Positions 49,142 to 62,002 of a stretch of DNA of 64,000 nt are shown piece after piece. The notes beneath the pieces are model-generated. The model ran no database searches and was not told the origin of the DNA. It saw only the letters and a list, made by a program, of their open reading frames with translations. The stretch covers positions 1-64,000 of the forward strand of contig JAIXMQ010000079.1 in NCBI GenBank assembly GCA_025716855.1, read 5' to 3'. The stretch comes from Pilaira anomala (Eukaryota; Mucoromycota; Mucoromycetes; Mucorales; Mucoraceae). The stretch's first letter is position 1. Each line of letters opens with the position of its first letter. A program made the translations under genes and the position numbers.

Positions 49142-49159
49142 AAAAGCCCTTTATACCCA

Positions 49160-49198
<39 letters not shown>

Positions 49199-49258
49199 GA
49201 AATAATTATTTTTAAAAAAAGTTCTTTTTCTTTTTTTTTTTTTTTTTTTACAAAATAA

Positions 49259-50139
49259 ATGTCTTCCATTACCATCGCTATTGAGGATTTTTCAAGTCCA
49301 CACTTTGAAGCTAAAAATTGGATTAATTCTGTCTTGAAACCAAATACAACACAAGACGATGGAGTAAAAGACACGACAATACTTGTAACGAAACTTCAAA
49401 TGGTAAGTGAGTCCACCTCGCGTCAATTTGACCAACTCTCGACTTCAGTACTTCAATCGATGCCACGTATACTTTACGATTTGAAAGTGATTTCAGAGGC
49501 TGCTCATTCTACTCATCAAGGAGTAGAAGCTGTCAAGAAGAATTTAGGTTTGATTGAAGGAGATACTGAAGATGCTTTAGAGAAATTACGTAAACCTCAT
49601 ACAGCTAAAGTTCGTATGGAAGAATGTCATACCATCTTATTAGAAAAGTCGAATGAATTACAAGAACGTCAAAAGGAAAAGGAAGCTTTAGAGTCTTTGA
49701 TGCGAAAAGAACAAGAGCGAGAGAAAGAAGAAAGAGTTGAAAAAGAATTGAGAGCTTCTTTAGAGTTAAAACAACAACAAGAACAAGAACAAGAAGAAGA
49801 AGAAGAAAAAAGGAAATTAGTGATAGAAGAACCTGTACAGGTAGCACCCATTGTGATAGCACCTGTGGATGAAGGATTAGAGTATGGACATGTTCAGTTA
49901 CCTCCTTTAAGATCTACACCGAGAAGAATAACAACACCTACTACACATCAAGTAAATAATAATGTACCAGCAGAAGATAATAGTTATTTACAACAAATCC
50001 AAGATTCAATGACACCTAGTAACATGTTTAAAAGAATAGGTGTACCTGTAAGTTAATATGTATATATATATATATATATAAAAAGTGATATACTTATTTT
50101 TCTGGTTTAAAAAAGTTGGATAAATTCTGGCAATCTTAA
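49259..50139 (+). CDS. COG complex subunit 7-like protein (short form)
   Basis: The N-terminal part (FSSPHFEAKNWINSVL, TTILVTKLQMVSESTSRQFDQLSTS, MPRILYDLKVISEAA, VKKNLGLIEGDTEDALEKL) matches the N-terminus of COG7 (FDVKEWIN, LVMKLQLF, ALQNMPKVLRDVEAL). A long Glu/Gln/Lys-rich coiled coil follows, then LPPLRSTPRRIT and SMTPSNMFKRIGVP. The first exon can read to a stop at 50056, but a good donor (gtaagt at 50050) and acceptor at ~50115 give a short last exon ending VPLDKFWQS at 50139; I prefer the spliced form. About 270 residues is far shorter than animal COG7 but close to yeast Cog7. It should act in retrograde intra-Golgi tethering. Confidence 0.75.
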
Positions 50140-50372
50140 TATATGTAATAACGAGAGTGGAAAAAGTATTTATGCAGTATAATTTTCAAGCTGAGTCAAA
50201 AAGACTCTATTTTTAAAAAACAATAAAAACTTGAGTTTTTATGTTACACATGAACTAGGAACTGAAAATAATATAATAAGTGAATTTTCTTAATTTTCCA
50301 GTACTTCTTTTTTTTCCTTTTTTTCCACAGTAAAGAAGTACATATTATAAAAGAAAATACTTACTTTTTTAA

Positions 50373-51082
50373 ATGACAAGTGACATTGATTATATGCTTC
50401 GTGACTTGGAAAAGCAAGTACAAGAATTTACTATGGTAAGAATTATAACACACACAATGAAAATTTGATTATTTAAATCCTTTCCCCCTCCCCCCTTTAT
50501 TTTTTGTTTTGTTTATTTATTTCTCTCTTTTTTTTTTTTTTTTTTTTTTTCTTTCTTTCTTTTATTCTCTCTTTCTTTTTATTATTCATTTTTTTTTTAA
50601 AAAAAAAAAAAAGACAATGAGCGATCAACATACATCAATAGATTCAACAGGTAAATTAAACAAAATATATATATATATATATATATAAAAACTAATAAAG
50701 AGAACACAAAAAGTAGTAACAACAACAGAAAAACGTTTTGGTAGTAAACATGAAAGTAACAGTAATCAAGACAATGTTCCCCTGCAGGTATATAAAACGC
50801 GTGCAATACCCCTTCCACATTACAAAAAGGAAGCAGTGGATGAACAAGATGATTCTCGCGATGATGATATTTGTATAGGCACTATCTTACAACGTTCAGC
50901 CACAGCTCGTCGTCCAACTACAGAGAAACCCATCTTGACCCAATCTAGATCACTTCGAAGTACAACTGGAAGAATAAAAAGGGAGGAAATCGTACCACCC
51001 GTACCTACACAAGAAGATGAGGAACTTCGATTTGCTATGCAACGAGTATGGGCTGTATTAGATGCAGATAATACAAATGTGG

Positions 51083-51113
<31 letters not shown>

Positions 51114-53191
51114 CACTTTATATTTTTGTATACTTATATATATATATATATTTAGGATCATGCTACTGTGGTGTCACCTACTATTGAGAATACAGTAGTA
51201 ACAGAAATTGATAATTCAAATATGGTTAGTACAGGTCGTATTCAAACTGTACCATTAAAGACTTTAACCACAAGAATTTACATTGACGATGCAACAAATC
51301 ATAAAGTGGTACAACTCACCAATCTTTTGACAACGGCTATGGTTGTACAATATTTAAAAAAGAAGGGTTTGTTAGATAATTCAGATGGTTGGACTTTATT
51401 TGAGATAGCAAAGAGTCATAATGTTGGTAAGTAATTATTTTAAGTATATATATATATATATATTTAATTAAAATAATTTAAAATTCATTTTGTAGAAAGA
51501 CCGCTTCGTGAATGGGAAATTGTACTAGATATTGTTAGTATATGGGAACCAGATGCAAGTAATGCTCTCCTAGTTAAAAAATATTCATATCATTCTACTT
51601 TAACTTCAGAGGTAAGGGTTAAAAATCATGGATTATTTTTAAGGAGAGAGTCATATTCATCTCTAATATATATATATATATATAGAGTGTTTTACATAAA
51701 AAAATACCACCTATGCATGGTTGGATATCGATTGAATATAAAAAAGGAAAATGGCAAAAGAGATATTGTTTCGTAAAGGATAATGCTATTCATCATGCTA
51801 AAGATAATCATAAGGTACAATACATTATTATAATATATAAGATTTTTAGTTTCTTTATTAATAGTTTATATATATATATAGGGGTCTTCTACTTCTATTT
51901 TATGTCATTTAGGCACTTATGATGTTTATACATTATTACAACCATTAAAGCAAAGCCCTACACCATTTGTATTTGCTATTCGTGCACAAGATAGAGCAAG
52001 TATGTTTGAAAGAGAAGGTGATTATATGCGTTGTTTAGCAGTTGAAGATCAAGAAGAAATGAAAGATTGGGTTTTGAGTATACGTTCCACAAAGGTAACA
52101 CACACACACACACACTATATATATATATAAAAAGAGGTTCCAAAAATATGAATTAATGTTTATATTTATAGAGTAATATTCAATATCAATATTATCCAAA
52201 CAGAGTGGTAAATCCATTGGCTCATATCTCATTAGAACCTTCTAAATCTGATGAACCAAGTACGATACGTAGACATAAATCAACAAGAGAATCAAGTAGT
52301 AGTAACAACAACAACAATAAACTATCTGATGAACATACAAAGCATGCTTTACCTAGAAGTGAATCAACACGTAGAATAGATGAACCAAAGAGATCTTTAA
52401 CTAGAAGTCGTGGAAGTCAAAGAAATAATAACAACAATCCAACGATTGTATCTACAAATTTAAAATCAGATGCTAATCTAATGACTTCACCTATCACAAC
52501 TACTACTACTACTACTAATAATAATAATAATAACACTACTAATAATACCAATACCAATACTACGACTGCTGCTACTACTACTACTACTACTACTACGGAT
52601 GGACCATTAATCGATTGTTCTGATCCACCCACATTTTCTAAAGGTTCTTTATTAGCTAAAGAAGAATTAAGTGATCAAATTCTTTATAGACAACAACAAC
52701 AACAATTATATGAAGAAGCGCAACAAAATAAATTAATTCATATTGATGATCGTATTAAATTCTCAAAAGGATCCTTACTGGAAAAAAACCATATCGCTAC
52801 TACCACTGCAACAACCACAAACACAAACACAACCACAACGCATTCACTACCACCTAACAAAATGACACGATCAAAAAGTGTACGTGAGGTTTCTTCAACA
52901 CATCATAGTCCAAATGAAGATCCTACTTCACGTAGACATGTTTCGTTGAGAAGAAAACCTACTCATAAGAAACATCATGATGTACCACTTCCAAATAATA
53001 CACCCATTAATCATCCATCCTCACCACCACCTCCTTATTCAACTCTACCTTCTTCTTCTTCTACCACAAATACATTACTTCAATTAGATGATACACCTGA
53101 AAGATTTCATTCAAGAGAATTACATGGAAGACATGTTAAGCCCTTATTAAATTTTGATTCAAATGAAAGATCAACTATAACAAGAAAATAA
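50373..53191 (+). CDS. RA-PH domain adaptor protein (MRL/Grb7-like arrangement)
   Basis: At least nine exons from the ATG at 50373 (MTSDIDYMLRDLEKQVQEF). After a disordered region comes a Ras-association domain (TTRIYIDDATNHKVVQLT, VVQYLKKKGLLD, DGWTLFEIAKSHNV/ERPLREWE, 51270-51600) followed at once by a PH domain (MHGWISIEYKKGKWQKRYCFV to EEMKDWVLSIRS, 51712-52095). Tandem RA-PH is the arrangement of RIAM/lamellipodin/Mig10 and Grb7 families, which link Ras-type GTPases and phosphoinositides to actin or signalling. The C-terminal ~330 residues are Ser/Asn/Thr-rich with two copies of FSKGSLLxKE and several RSxS phospho-site-like motifs. There is no SH2 domain. The gene converges on NF-YA with 61 bp between stops. 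Confidence 0.85.
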
Positions 53192-53252
53192 TCATACATA
53201 TATAATAGTTCGTAGTAGTATAATAATAATAAAATATATAATATATATATTT

Positions 53253-53378
53253 TTATGATTGAAGATTGATATAAGGTTGTTTAACAGAGGGAGAAGGAGT
53301 ATTGTTATTATCCTTTGATGAATCAGTAGGCACTTTACCAGTCTTTTGTAATTCAGCTATTTCAGCAGCAGCTACAAA

Positions 53379-53409
<31 letters not shown>

Positions 53410-53659
53410 AAACACCCGTACACTTACAAAAAAAAAATATATATTCTTACTTAAAAATCTTCCACCAGGACCTCTTGGACGACGCATAGCATGTTTATGT
53501 CTACTTTCATGAAGATATGGTTTTCTGGTTCTTTCTAATTTATGTAATTCTTCAAGCTTTAAACGTGCTGCGCGTCTTTTAAGGATACGATGGTATTGTT
53601 TTGCATTTACATACAAAGGTTCTTCTTCTACAGGTGCAGCTGTTGCAACTACAACTACA

Positions 53660-53694
<35 letters not shown>

Positions 53695-53809
53695 TAAGTT
53701 TATTTATTACATACAATACATGTATTATATATAATTATTATACCTTGTCCTTGTTGTGACATCATATTTGTTGGCTATAATAATATAAAAAAAAAAAGGG
53801 ATAAATAAC

Positions 53810-53845
<36 letters not shown>

Positions 53846-54123
53846 AGCTACCACGGAGACATGCTGTTGAGGAAAACCTAGATGCTGTCTACCATAAGCT
53901 AATGGAGAACTTTGACCTTCAGTCTAACGCCAAGATCAATAAAAAAGGAATCAATATAAACCCCCCCCCCCAAAAAAAAACATCAACTTACCAAACTTTC
54001 TTGAACAACCGTAGCAGCAGCGGTAGTAGCAGTAGTAGCAGTAGCAGCAGTTGGTTGAGAAGTGGCTTGCAGCTGTTGTTGTTGTTGAGCTGTTGCTCCA
54101 TTAGGATCGTTAAAGGTATTCAT
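53253..54123 (-). CDS. CCAAT-binding factor subunit NF-YA/HAP2
   Basis: Several exons from the ATG at 54123: a Gln/Ala/Thr-rich N-terminus ([20 protein letters not shown]), short exons ([27 protein letters not shown]), then the diagnostic core [21 protein letters not shown] (subunit-association helix) and [25 protein letters not shown] (DNA-contact helix), and a polar tail ending QPYINLQS. All known contact residues of the core appear intact. With HAP3 and HAP5 it binds CCAAT boxes and controls respiratory, nitrogen and redox genes in fungi. Introns contain poly-A runs near 53380, 53660 and 53811. Two CCAAT sequences sit upstream of its own start. Confidence 0.95.
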
Positions 54124-54256
54124 TTTTTTTTTCAAGATATGTAATAGGCTGGAAATATTGATATGCAACTGGATTGTTATATATTATTGCGAACCTGTCA
54201 AGTATTAAAAAAAAAATATATACTGAACAGCAAATATGATAGGGCAATCGTTTCTT

Positions 54257-54405
54257 CCAATCAAACAAAGAAAATAAAAAATAACAAAGGGGAGAGAGAA
54301 AAAAAAAAAATATAAACGTTAACTTTCTCTCTTTTTTTTTTTTTTTTTTTTTGGTTGTATTCATACGCCGCGCCCATATATATATATATATTTATTTCGT
54401 CCAAT
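54257..54405. promoter_or_regulatory. Two CCAAT boxes upstream of the NF-YA/HAP2 gene
   Basis: CCAATCA at 54257 and CCAATGA at 54401 on the + strand lie 134 and 278 bp upstream of the - strand start codon. NF-Y binds in either orientation, so autoregulation is possible. Confidence 0.4.
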
Positions 54406-54590
54406 GAAAAGCTGTTAAAACCTACACATACGATTTTCGCTGTATAACTGCCTTTATAGCTTGATTAAAATTTAAACAAAATTTTCCTAGTATCACAACA
54501 CATAAGCCAACAAGAGTTCATATTAACTTTATTTATTGACAATAGAGAAGCATTATGATATTAAAACAACAATAAAAAAGAAAAAAAAAA

Positions 54591-55317
54591 TCATTCCGTG
54601 TCCAACACATTTACAAAAGCCCAATCATGATCATAATACATTTCTCTCGTATGAACGTCTTCTACATGATAGAGAAATTCAAATTTACCTCTTGATAAGA
54701 AACAAAGGGGGAAAGCATAAGATATTTCTCCATTGGATGGAATTTCAGGTAAAACGAGTTGAGAAACACCTTGCATTAATAATTTTTCAGTCAAGTCGTA
54801 TTCTTTTGCACCATCGTTATAACTTTGAACAGGTTGTACCCGTAAAATAAGTTTGACAGGTCGAATCTGTCGATTGACAATCGTCACGTTCATGGTAACG
54901 AAATCATTGACTTTACATTCAAATAATCGATGTCCTACAGTATTTTCTGTAGCCATGTCTACAATGAATTCGATATCTTGTTTTTTTAATACACCTAATT
55001 GAAGTCCAGTCAATCGTAAAGAAGGTCTCAAGTGAATCACTCCTTTTCGATTGGATGATTTACATTGCCAAGAAGCTTTCACTCTTGTGAGTAATTGTTC
55101 TCTATACCAAAACATTTGTAATCGTGCTCTTTCTTGTTCTGGTGCCATTTTAGGTGCTTGAGACACTACAAATTGTTTGTTGGGTTCAAAACTAGGAATA
55201 GGTTGTAATCTTTGCTCTGAAGACAAGAATAATTTCTTTAAAGGTAAAACAATTCTCTTTGTTAATGTAGGTTGAATGGTGATAGTTGATTTTAACAAAT
55301 TTTCTTTATCGTCGTTG

Positions 55318-55352
<35 letters not shown>

Positions 55353-58300
55353 TCCTTCTCTATTATCCACTATAAATTGAATATCAAAAGGTACACTCCA
55401 TGTATTTTTAACATCTAAAGTCAAGAAACAATAAGGATTTTTATCTTGATTATCATTTGCTTGTTGTGTAATAATTAATAATTGTTCAACAGGTTGTTCA
55501 TTTGCACTATCCATATCTAAGCTTGCAATTTTATGGATTGCTTCATCTACCATTTGATCTGTAACAGACATATTGTCTCTTAAATAAAGTACATCCCAAT
55601 TTAAAGGTTCCAAATGCTGATAAACAGTAATCATGATGGGTAAATATAACTGTCTGGTATATAATGTAGTAGGTAATTCAGTTTCTGTATCGGTTGTTTC
55701 TATTGGTTGATCTCTAATCACTCTATCCAAATAACCATAATCTACATGAATAGCTCCTCCCACACACCCTTGTTTACCATAAATATTCACTATAATCTCT
55801 GTTCTTGATCCAGGCGGTAACTTGACCTTTTTGCCAATTTGATTTCCTTTTGATCCTTCCCATGAGAAAACAGGTGTTCCTTTGGTATATAATTCAATTT
55901 CATATTGTTCTTCAGTTGGTAATTCTGGATTAATGGGCTTTGGATTCATTGTGGTTGAATCTGTAAAAGATAAAGTAATAAAATCGACTGGTATACTACC
56001 AATATTTTCTACCTGAATTGAAATATGTTGTATTTCACCTTCAAATAACATGACTGCACCATGTAATAAAGAAGTAGAACTAATCTTGAGTAAAGGTTGG
56101 TCTTCAATTACATTCAGTGTTTCTTGTACGGTCACTACAGTCGATACTTGTTTTTCACCATGATCTGTCGTCTTATGAGGTGTATTGTAAAGTGCAGAAA
56201 GTCCATTATACTTGAATCGTTCTGATTCAACAGATGAAGATATGTTGTTGTTATTACTCACTTTTTCTACTTGATGTTTTTCATTCAAAAATTCTTGTTC
56301 TGCAAATCCTGTGATTTTAATAATACAACCTCGAATCACTAAAGATCCAGTCTCTAAAGGTGTACCCATTAATCGAACCACTGCGCTATCGTTGGCTGGA
56401 ATGGATGCAGCTGTTGGAACCGAAGAAAATTCAACCCCTGAAGTACTAAAGGTATATATATATCAGTATATATCATGTTTTAAATTTCTCTCTTTTTTTT
56501 TTTTTTTTTTTTACCTTAATACAATATTTGTTAATTCCAAATCAAAACCAAAAGGATTACACAAGACTACTTTAAATTCACACACTTCATCTTTAATCAA
56601 GTTGATTTGAGGCTTTTCATCCTTCTTTTTAGCAAATGGATTATAAATAAAAGGATCACCCGAATTCAAACGACCTTCTTTTGAAGCAGCTAAAGCCTTT
56701 GCGATTAATAAAGGATGTTGATAAATTGCTTTTCTAGGTATAGGAGGGATAGGTTGAATGGTCTTGACGATATTAAAACCCCAATAATTAACACTTGCAT
56801 CTACATGACCTGTTCTTTTACTAATATTGACAATTCTTTGAATACTAGAAGCCAATCGAATTTGTTCTTCCTTTGAGATATGTTGATATAAATTCTTGAG
56901 TAAAACAGTCGTATAATAAAGCATAGAAGCATGATCTTGAATTGCTTCAGAGATCACAATACATTCTCTAAGGATATCAATTTGTAAAGCAGCCCAACCA
57001 AATGAACTACGTTTAATTTCTTGAGGTTCAGGTTTCATCATCATCTTTAAGGTACCACCATCATGTACATGACTTTCACCTATACCATATACTTCACAAA
57101 TACGCTTTAATACTTGTAAAATACCATCCTCTTTTTCTTTTTTTACAGAGCCAACCATAGCAGCACGTCCTTGGATTAAAAGTGGAATCATTCGATTTAA
57201 TGTTTCATACATAAACCAAGCAGACTTTCTATGATATCCAATTGTAGATAATACAGAAGACATTTGAGTCATGACATTAATTTGATCAATCATTAATAAA
57301 TCATCCATATCCATTGTCCATATTCTCGTAACCCATTTCGCAATTGAGAATCGGTTGATATCACTTCCTTTACATTTTGAAAGATCACTCAAGGTCATAA
57401 ATCGTCTCTTTTCTGTACTGAAATCCGGTTGTACAATCTTATTTAATACCTGATCATTCCAACCACCATTTAAAAATACAGTGGTTAAAAATCGAGCAAT
57501 CTTTAAACAGGCTTCTGCATAGACAAGTTTAGGAATAGGAATACTGGTTGTAGATCCTACTTTAGCATACGTTGTAATGATTTCTTCATACATGTCTGAT
57601 ATTTCTGTCACGATCGATTTTTTGGTCGTAGGTGGTTTTTTAGTGTTGCTTGGAATCGGGTCTTCTGCTTCTTGTTCACTGGTCATGGTAGGTCGTGATA
57701 CAATGTGCTACAATGAAAATAAGTATACACAATTTGAAATTAATTTAATTACACTTACACCAACATCGCTATGAAGAAAATCCATCAAGATCATTGTACA
57801 TGCTAATCCTTCTTTTGCACTGCTGTACCATAAATAATCATATGAATGACTTGTCATTTCAATTGATTCATTATAACTATATAAAATGTCAATATATATA
57901 TATATATATACTAAATTCATTTTTTACATACTGTTGAATAGCATCAGGTAATCTACCAGCTAATAAATAGAAATCAGCCAATAACTTTTTAATTCGACCG
58001 GGAGTTCTTTGTATCGTTCTTCCAGCATCACTACTAATATTTACACCAGTATAAGTAGTTGATCTTGATAAAGAAGGTTTAGGTGAAGTAGGTTGAGGTC
58101 GAGTGGCTGTGGTGGAAGCTCTTTTCAAAAAGGAAGAAGAAACAGAAGAAGTGGGAGCAGGACCATGGGATAAAGGGGAACTTGAAGAAGGTAATATCTT
58201 GCGAGGCACATAACCAGCAGGAATTGGGGATTCGAGGGCATTTAATTTTTCAATACGTTCTGCAATCGATGCAAATTGATCAAGAATTTCACTTGCAAAA

Positions 58301-59020
58301 TCACAAATCATGGTGCTCATATAAAATGACATGTTGCCTACGTTGGGTATCATAATTAATCCTTTTGTATCGTCGGGTTGGTTTTCGTTTGGATCAAAAG
58401 CAAAGCATCGTGTTGCAACGGCTGTAGGATACTTTTTTTTTTTTTTTGAAAAAACTTAAGTGACCTTTTCTCTCTTCTAATTGTATATCATCTATTTTTG
58501 TTTACCTGTCCCAACATGTCAACAAATTTCTTATATCCTTCACTAAGATCTTTATCTTTCCATTCTTGACAATCCATAATACCAATCACCTTTACATATA
58601 TATATATAAAAAAAAAGTAAGTATATTGTTTATATATATATGTAAATGAAAACTTACACCAAAGATACGTCGATGAGGCTGAAAATCTTCAAGATGACAA
58701 TGATCTCGGTTATATTTTGTCACAAACTGAAAATGCATTTGTCCTTCTTGAAATACTTGACTACTAAATTTAGCTTTTATTGGTTACATTAGAAGAAGAG
58801 AACGCTATAAGTCAAAAGGAAGGAAAAAAAAAAAAAAAAAAAAAAAGGGTTTACCATTAGCACCTTTATGTAAATCAGGTGTTACATCTCCAAGACGAAC
58901 ACAACTGAATTTTCGAACAAGGTCAACGTGATGCCAAAAAGTTGACTTCTTAATAGGTGAAACGGGAACTAATAGTACACGTACTCGACAAGACGAGGTA
59001 ATGTCTAGAGCAAGATCCAT
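54591..59020 (-). CDS. TRAPPII subunit Trs120/TRAPPC9
   Basis: The start at 59020 gives MDLALDITSSCRVRVLLVPVSPI, the typical Trs120 N-terminus, followed by HRRIFGVIGIMDCQEWKDKDL, GYKKFVDMLGQYPTAVATRCFAFDP, a Ser/Pro-rich insert, and KKLLADFYLLAGRLPDAIQQYNESIE, the helical solenoid region. The long C-terminal part (one ~600-residue exon and one ~390-residue exon) is beta-sandwich-like, with an Asp run (about 12 Asp near 55320-55350), and ends DHDWAFVNVLDTE. Trs120 is a defining subunit of TRAPPII, the exchange factor for Ypt31/Rab11 at the late Golgi. Introns lie near 56452-56514, 57710-57756, 57880-57935 and in 58430-58860. A GA tract (CT on the coding strand) at 59041-59070 sits just upstream of the start. 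Confidence 0.88.
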
Positions 59021-59037
59021 TTATTTTTTGAGCAAAC

Positions 59038-59072
<35 letters not shown>

Positions 59073-59203
59073 AGTTTAAATTGCGACAAAATACATAGCG
59101 GACTTGAATGAAATCAGGGGCGCGAGCGAGCGAGAGATAAAAACTTTCAGGCAGATATTAATTTACTTCTTTCTTCTTTCTGTTTTCTTTCTTAAAATTC
59201 ATC

Positions 59204-60235
59204 ATGTTTTATCCAGATTGGAATCAACCGATAAATTTGTATTCGGCTTTAATTATTCTCGGTGGATCTCTTTTACTTACTTTAAGAGAATTCTTTCCAG
59301 ATACTAGAATGGCTTATTCCAAATTTAGTTCTGATACAAAACCGGGAAAGACAGTAAGAAAAAGGGATTTCTTTCTTTTTTTTTTTTTTTCTGTTTGTTT
59401 AACTGTTTATTTGATGTATAGATTTCTTCTTTTCATGGTATGCTACTTATTTACTTTCCTTCTTTCTTAATTTCGATTTATTACTTGACATGTCAGACCT
59501 ACCTTACTCTTCACTTGAAAGCTATATCATTTTTACTTTTTCTTCATTACAGTAAAAGAGTTTATGTAAGTATTCAAGGTATGATGATATTAAATCTGTA
59601 TAAACAAACTAAAGATTTTAATAATAGGAAGTTTGTTGCATACACAAGTATTCTGGATATACAAAGTTAATGGATTGTCTCTGTATTTCTGCGAGTTATA
59701 TAGGATATATTGTTGCCGTTACTTGTTTCTCTTCACAAGTACCTATTGTTCATTTTCGTAATATAGTTTTGGGGTGTACACTCTTCTTGTGTGGAGAATA
59801 CACGAATTTTTATCATCATCGTATCCTAAGTAACCTTCGTCAAAATGGTAGTAAGAAATATGTTGTAAGTTAATTATTTTAATATATATATAGATATATA
59901 TATGAATCTTTAAACCCTAATTTAATATATATATACATTACTTCAGATCCCTAATGCAGGCCTTTTTCAATATGTTTGGTGCCCACATTATGCAAGTATA
60001 TTCATTGTTCTCTTTTAAAAATGATTTTAAATTAATCTCCGCTTTTTTTTCTCAGACTGCTGAAATTATTACATTTATCGCGATGGTGATCATGACTCAA
60101 CATTTTATGATCTTATTACTTCAGTTGGGTTCTGGATTTTATTTAGCTGCTCGTGCTTATAATACAAGAAAATGGTATCAAACTAAATTCAAGGAGATTC
60201 CAGATAGAGCTTGTTTAATACCCTTTTTATTTTAA
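59204..60235 (+). CDS. Steroid 5-alpha-reductase family membrane oxidoreductase
   Basis: Five exons (59204-59353, 59422-59565, 59628-59864, 59947-59991, 60056-60235) join in phase to 251 residues, close to human SRD5A1. Visible family features: several membrane helices, HYSKRVYEVCCIHKYSG (the R-x-x-E-x-x-x-V/I-H motif), HHRILSNLRQNGSKKYVIPNAGLFQYVWCPHYTAEI (NADPH/substrate signature) and the C-terminal RAYNTRKWYQTKF...LIPFLF. The reaction would be NADPH-dependent reduction of an enone lipid such as a steroid, polyprenol or enoyl intermediate; substrate cannot be decided. The fourth intron has a GC donor (TAT/gcaagt at 59992). The stop lies 23 bp from that of the convergent CRAL-TRIO gene. Confidence 0.85.
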
Positions 60236-60258
60236 TTAAAGTTATTCAACATTATCAT

Positions 60259-62002
60259 TTAACGGTATTTTTCTACTAAATCAGATAAAGAAGTACTAAA
60301 AACGGTTGCTATAACAGCCGTAATACCAATAGTAGTCCTTGAAAGATACGTTGGACCTATAAATGATGTACGTCGAATTGATTTATATATAAAAGATTCT
60401 ACTGGTCCTCTTAACACAAAGTAAAGTAATACCCAATAAATTGCTCCTCGTTGTTGTCCCAATGTAAATTGTAATAAACGATGTGTTAAACTTCTTGAAA
60501 CCAACTCTAAATGTTTTAGTCTGGTTATTGCCTTCTTTTTTAATGGTGCGTTCACAACAATGACTGAAGAAGAAGAAGAAGAAGAGGGTGGTGGTTGAGA
60601 AACATGTTCCATACTTGTTGATAACTTTCTTGGTATTAGTATATCTTGTTGATTACTTGGTGTATCAATAAATGATGTTAAAAAGTCTGTACCCATACGT
60701 AATCCTGCCCTTGATGTTAATGAGGTTGTATTCATTGGTATAGGTAAATGGTCTGGTATGGGAAGACTACTACTAACAACGGGTGGTATAGATGGTAAAG
60801 AATCTGTAGCATCATAAAACGTTTCTTCTTCTGATTCGGATTCTTCTTTATCAGATATTGAATTTGATCTAGAGTGTTCTTCTGAAGCTGGTGGTGTATA
60901 TGGTAATTGTTCTTTTATATGCCCAGTACCATATTTTTGTAATACTTTATCCAATTCAAATGACCATTGAAACCTATCATTTCCTCCCATTTCTAGTACG
61001 TATATATATATATAATTATTATTTAGAGTTAAAAAAAAAAGCTGTTATTGATATATATATATATATATATATGTATATACCTTGTAACATGGAATCTAAG
61101 CTTATAAATGGCTTTAATTCACGTGCTGAAGTAAACCTTATACTATTCTTTGCTTGTTCACTCAATAAGTATTTAACAATTGTCCAAATTCCTTGATACA
61201 TCCAGCCAAAATTTAATACATTGACTGTATCGACCATACCAGGAAATCGTTCATCTAAGATCATAGACATTGTCTTTATAATTTCAGCATCCTGTTGCGT
61301 AACGAAGAGTGAATTAGAAAACTGAACAAAAATGTTTAATATCATTAGATATTTTTTTTGGTTACCAGTGGAAGCATAGGTGCTTTTTGAATATTGACAA
61401 TAGCCGTCATTTGTGAAACCAGTACACAAGCTTCACCTTTCTTTTGCCTATCACAAGTCATATCCCAAGTTAATTTTCTACCGATTTCCATCATAAAACA
61501 AGCATAATTTTTTATATGATAAATTAATTTCTTGTTTGGGTCTCGAAATTCATGAGGAAAATAACGCAATCGAACAAATATCAAAGGTCGATTGGATTTA
61601 TCTGTATTATGATAGTATGCAAATGCTCCTTCTGGATTCTCGAAAAATTCTATACACGATTCAAACGTTAAGTCTGCAACCTCATTCTCAATACGCCAAC
61701 TGATCGTTTCTAATAACCGTTCATGAGCCTTGTTTAAATCAAATTGAGCGTCTCGTAGAAAACGAAAGATGGTGACTACATAACAAAGTAATATAAGTTT
61801 GAAGGGAAGTACAAGGTTTTTTTTTATTATTACTACCTTTATCTTGAAGATATTCTTGTACGTCTGAAAGTTGTTTAGGTGTTAAATCAAGTGAATGAAT
61901 GTCTTTTAATAACTTTTCTGTAAGTCTTTGTATTAACTCGCTATTGTCTTGATACTGTGAATTTAAAAATACAACTTTTTCTTGTTGTTCAAGAGAGACC
62001 AT
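60259..62002 (-). CDS. CRAL-TRIO (Sec14-like) lipid-transfer domain protein with C-terminal hydrophobic segments
   Basis: The start at 62002 gives MVSLEQQEKVVFLNSQYQ. After a short CRAL-TRIO N-terminal helix region (FRFLRDAQFDLNKAHERLLETISWRIE) comes the CRAL-TRIO domain: FAYYHNTDKSNRPLIFVRLRYF, QMTAIVNIQKAPMLPL and LDERFPGMVDTVNVLNFGWMYQGIWTIVKYLL with the usual YPE/FPG-like lid, then FISLDSMLQ and FELDKVLQKYG. A Ser/Pro-rich linker with acidic patches follows, and the last ~60 residues have two hydrophobic helices (GAIYWVLLYFVLRGPVE; TIGITAVIATVFSTSL) that could anchor it in a membrane. It probably moves phosphoinositides or other lipids between membranes. Introns lie near 61013-61080, 61310-61367 and 61775-61835. 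Confidence 0.82.

Noticed and set aside
50597..50818. - strand frame in the RA-PH gene
   Set aside because: Made of poly-T and (TA)n intron sequence read antisense.
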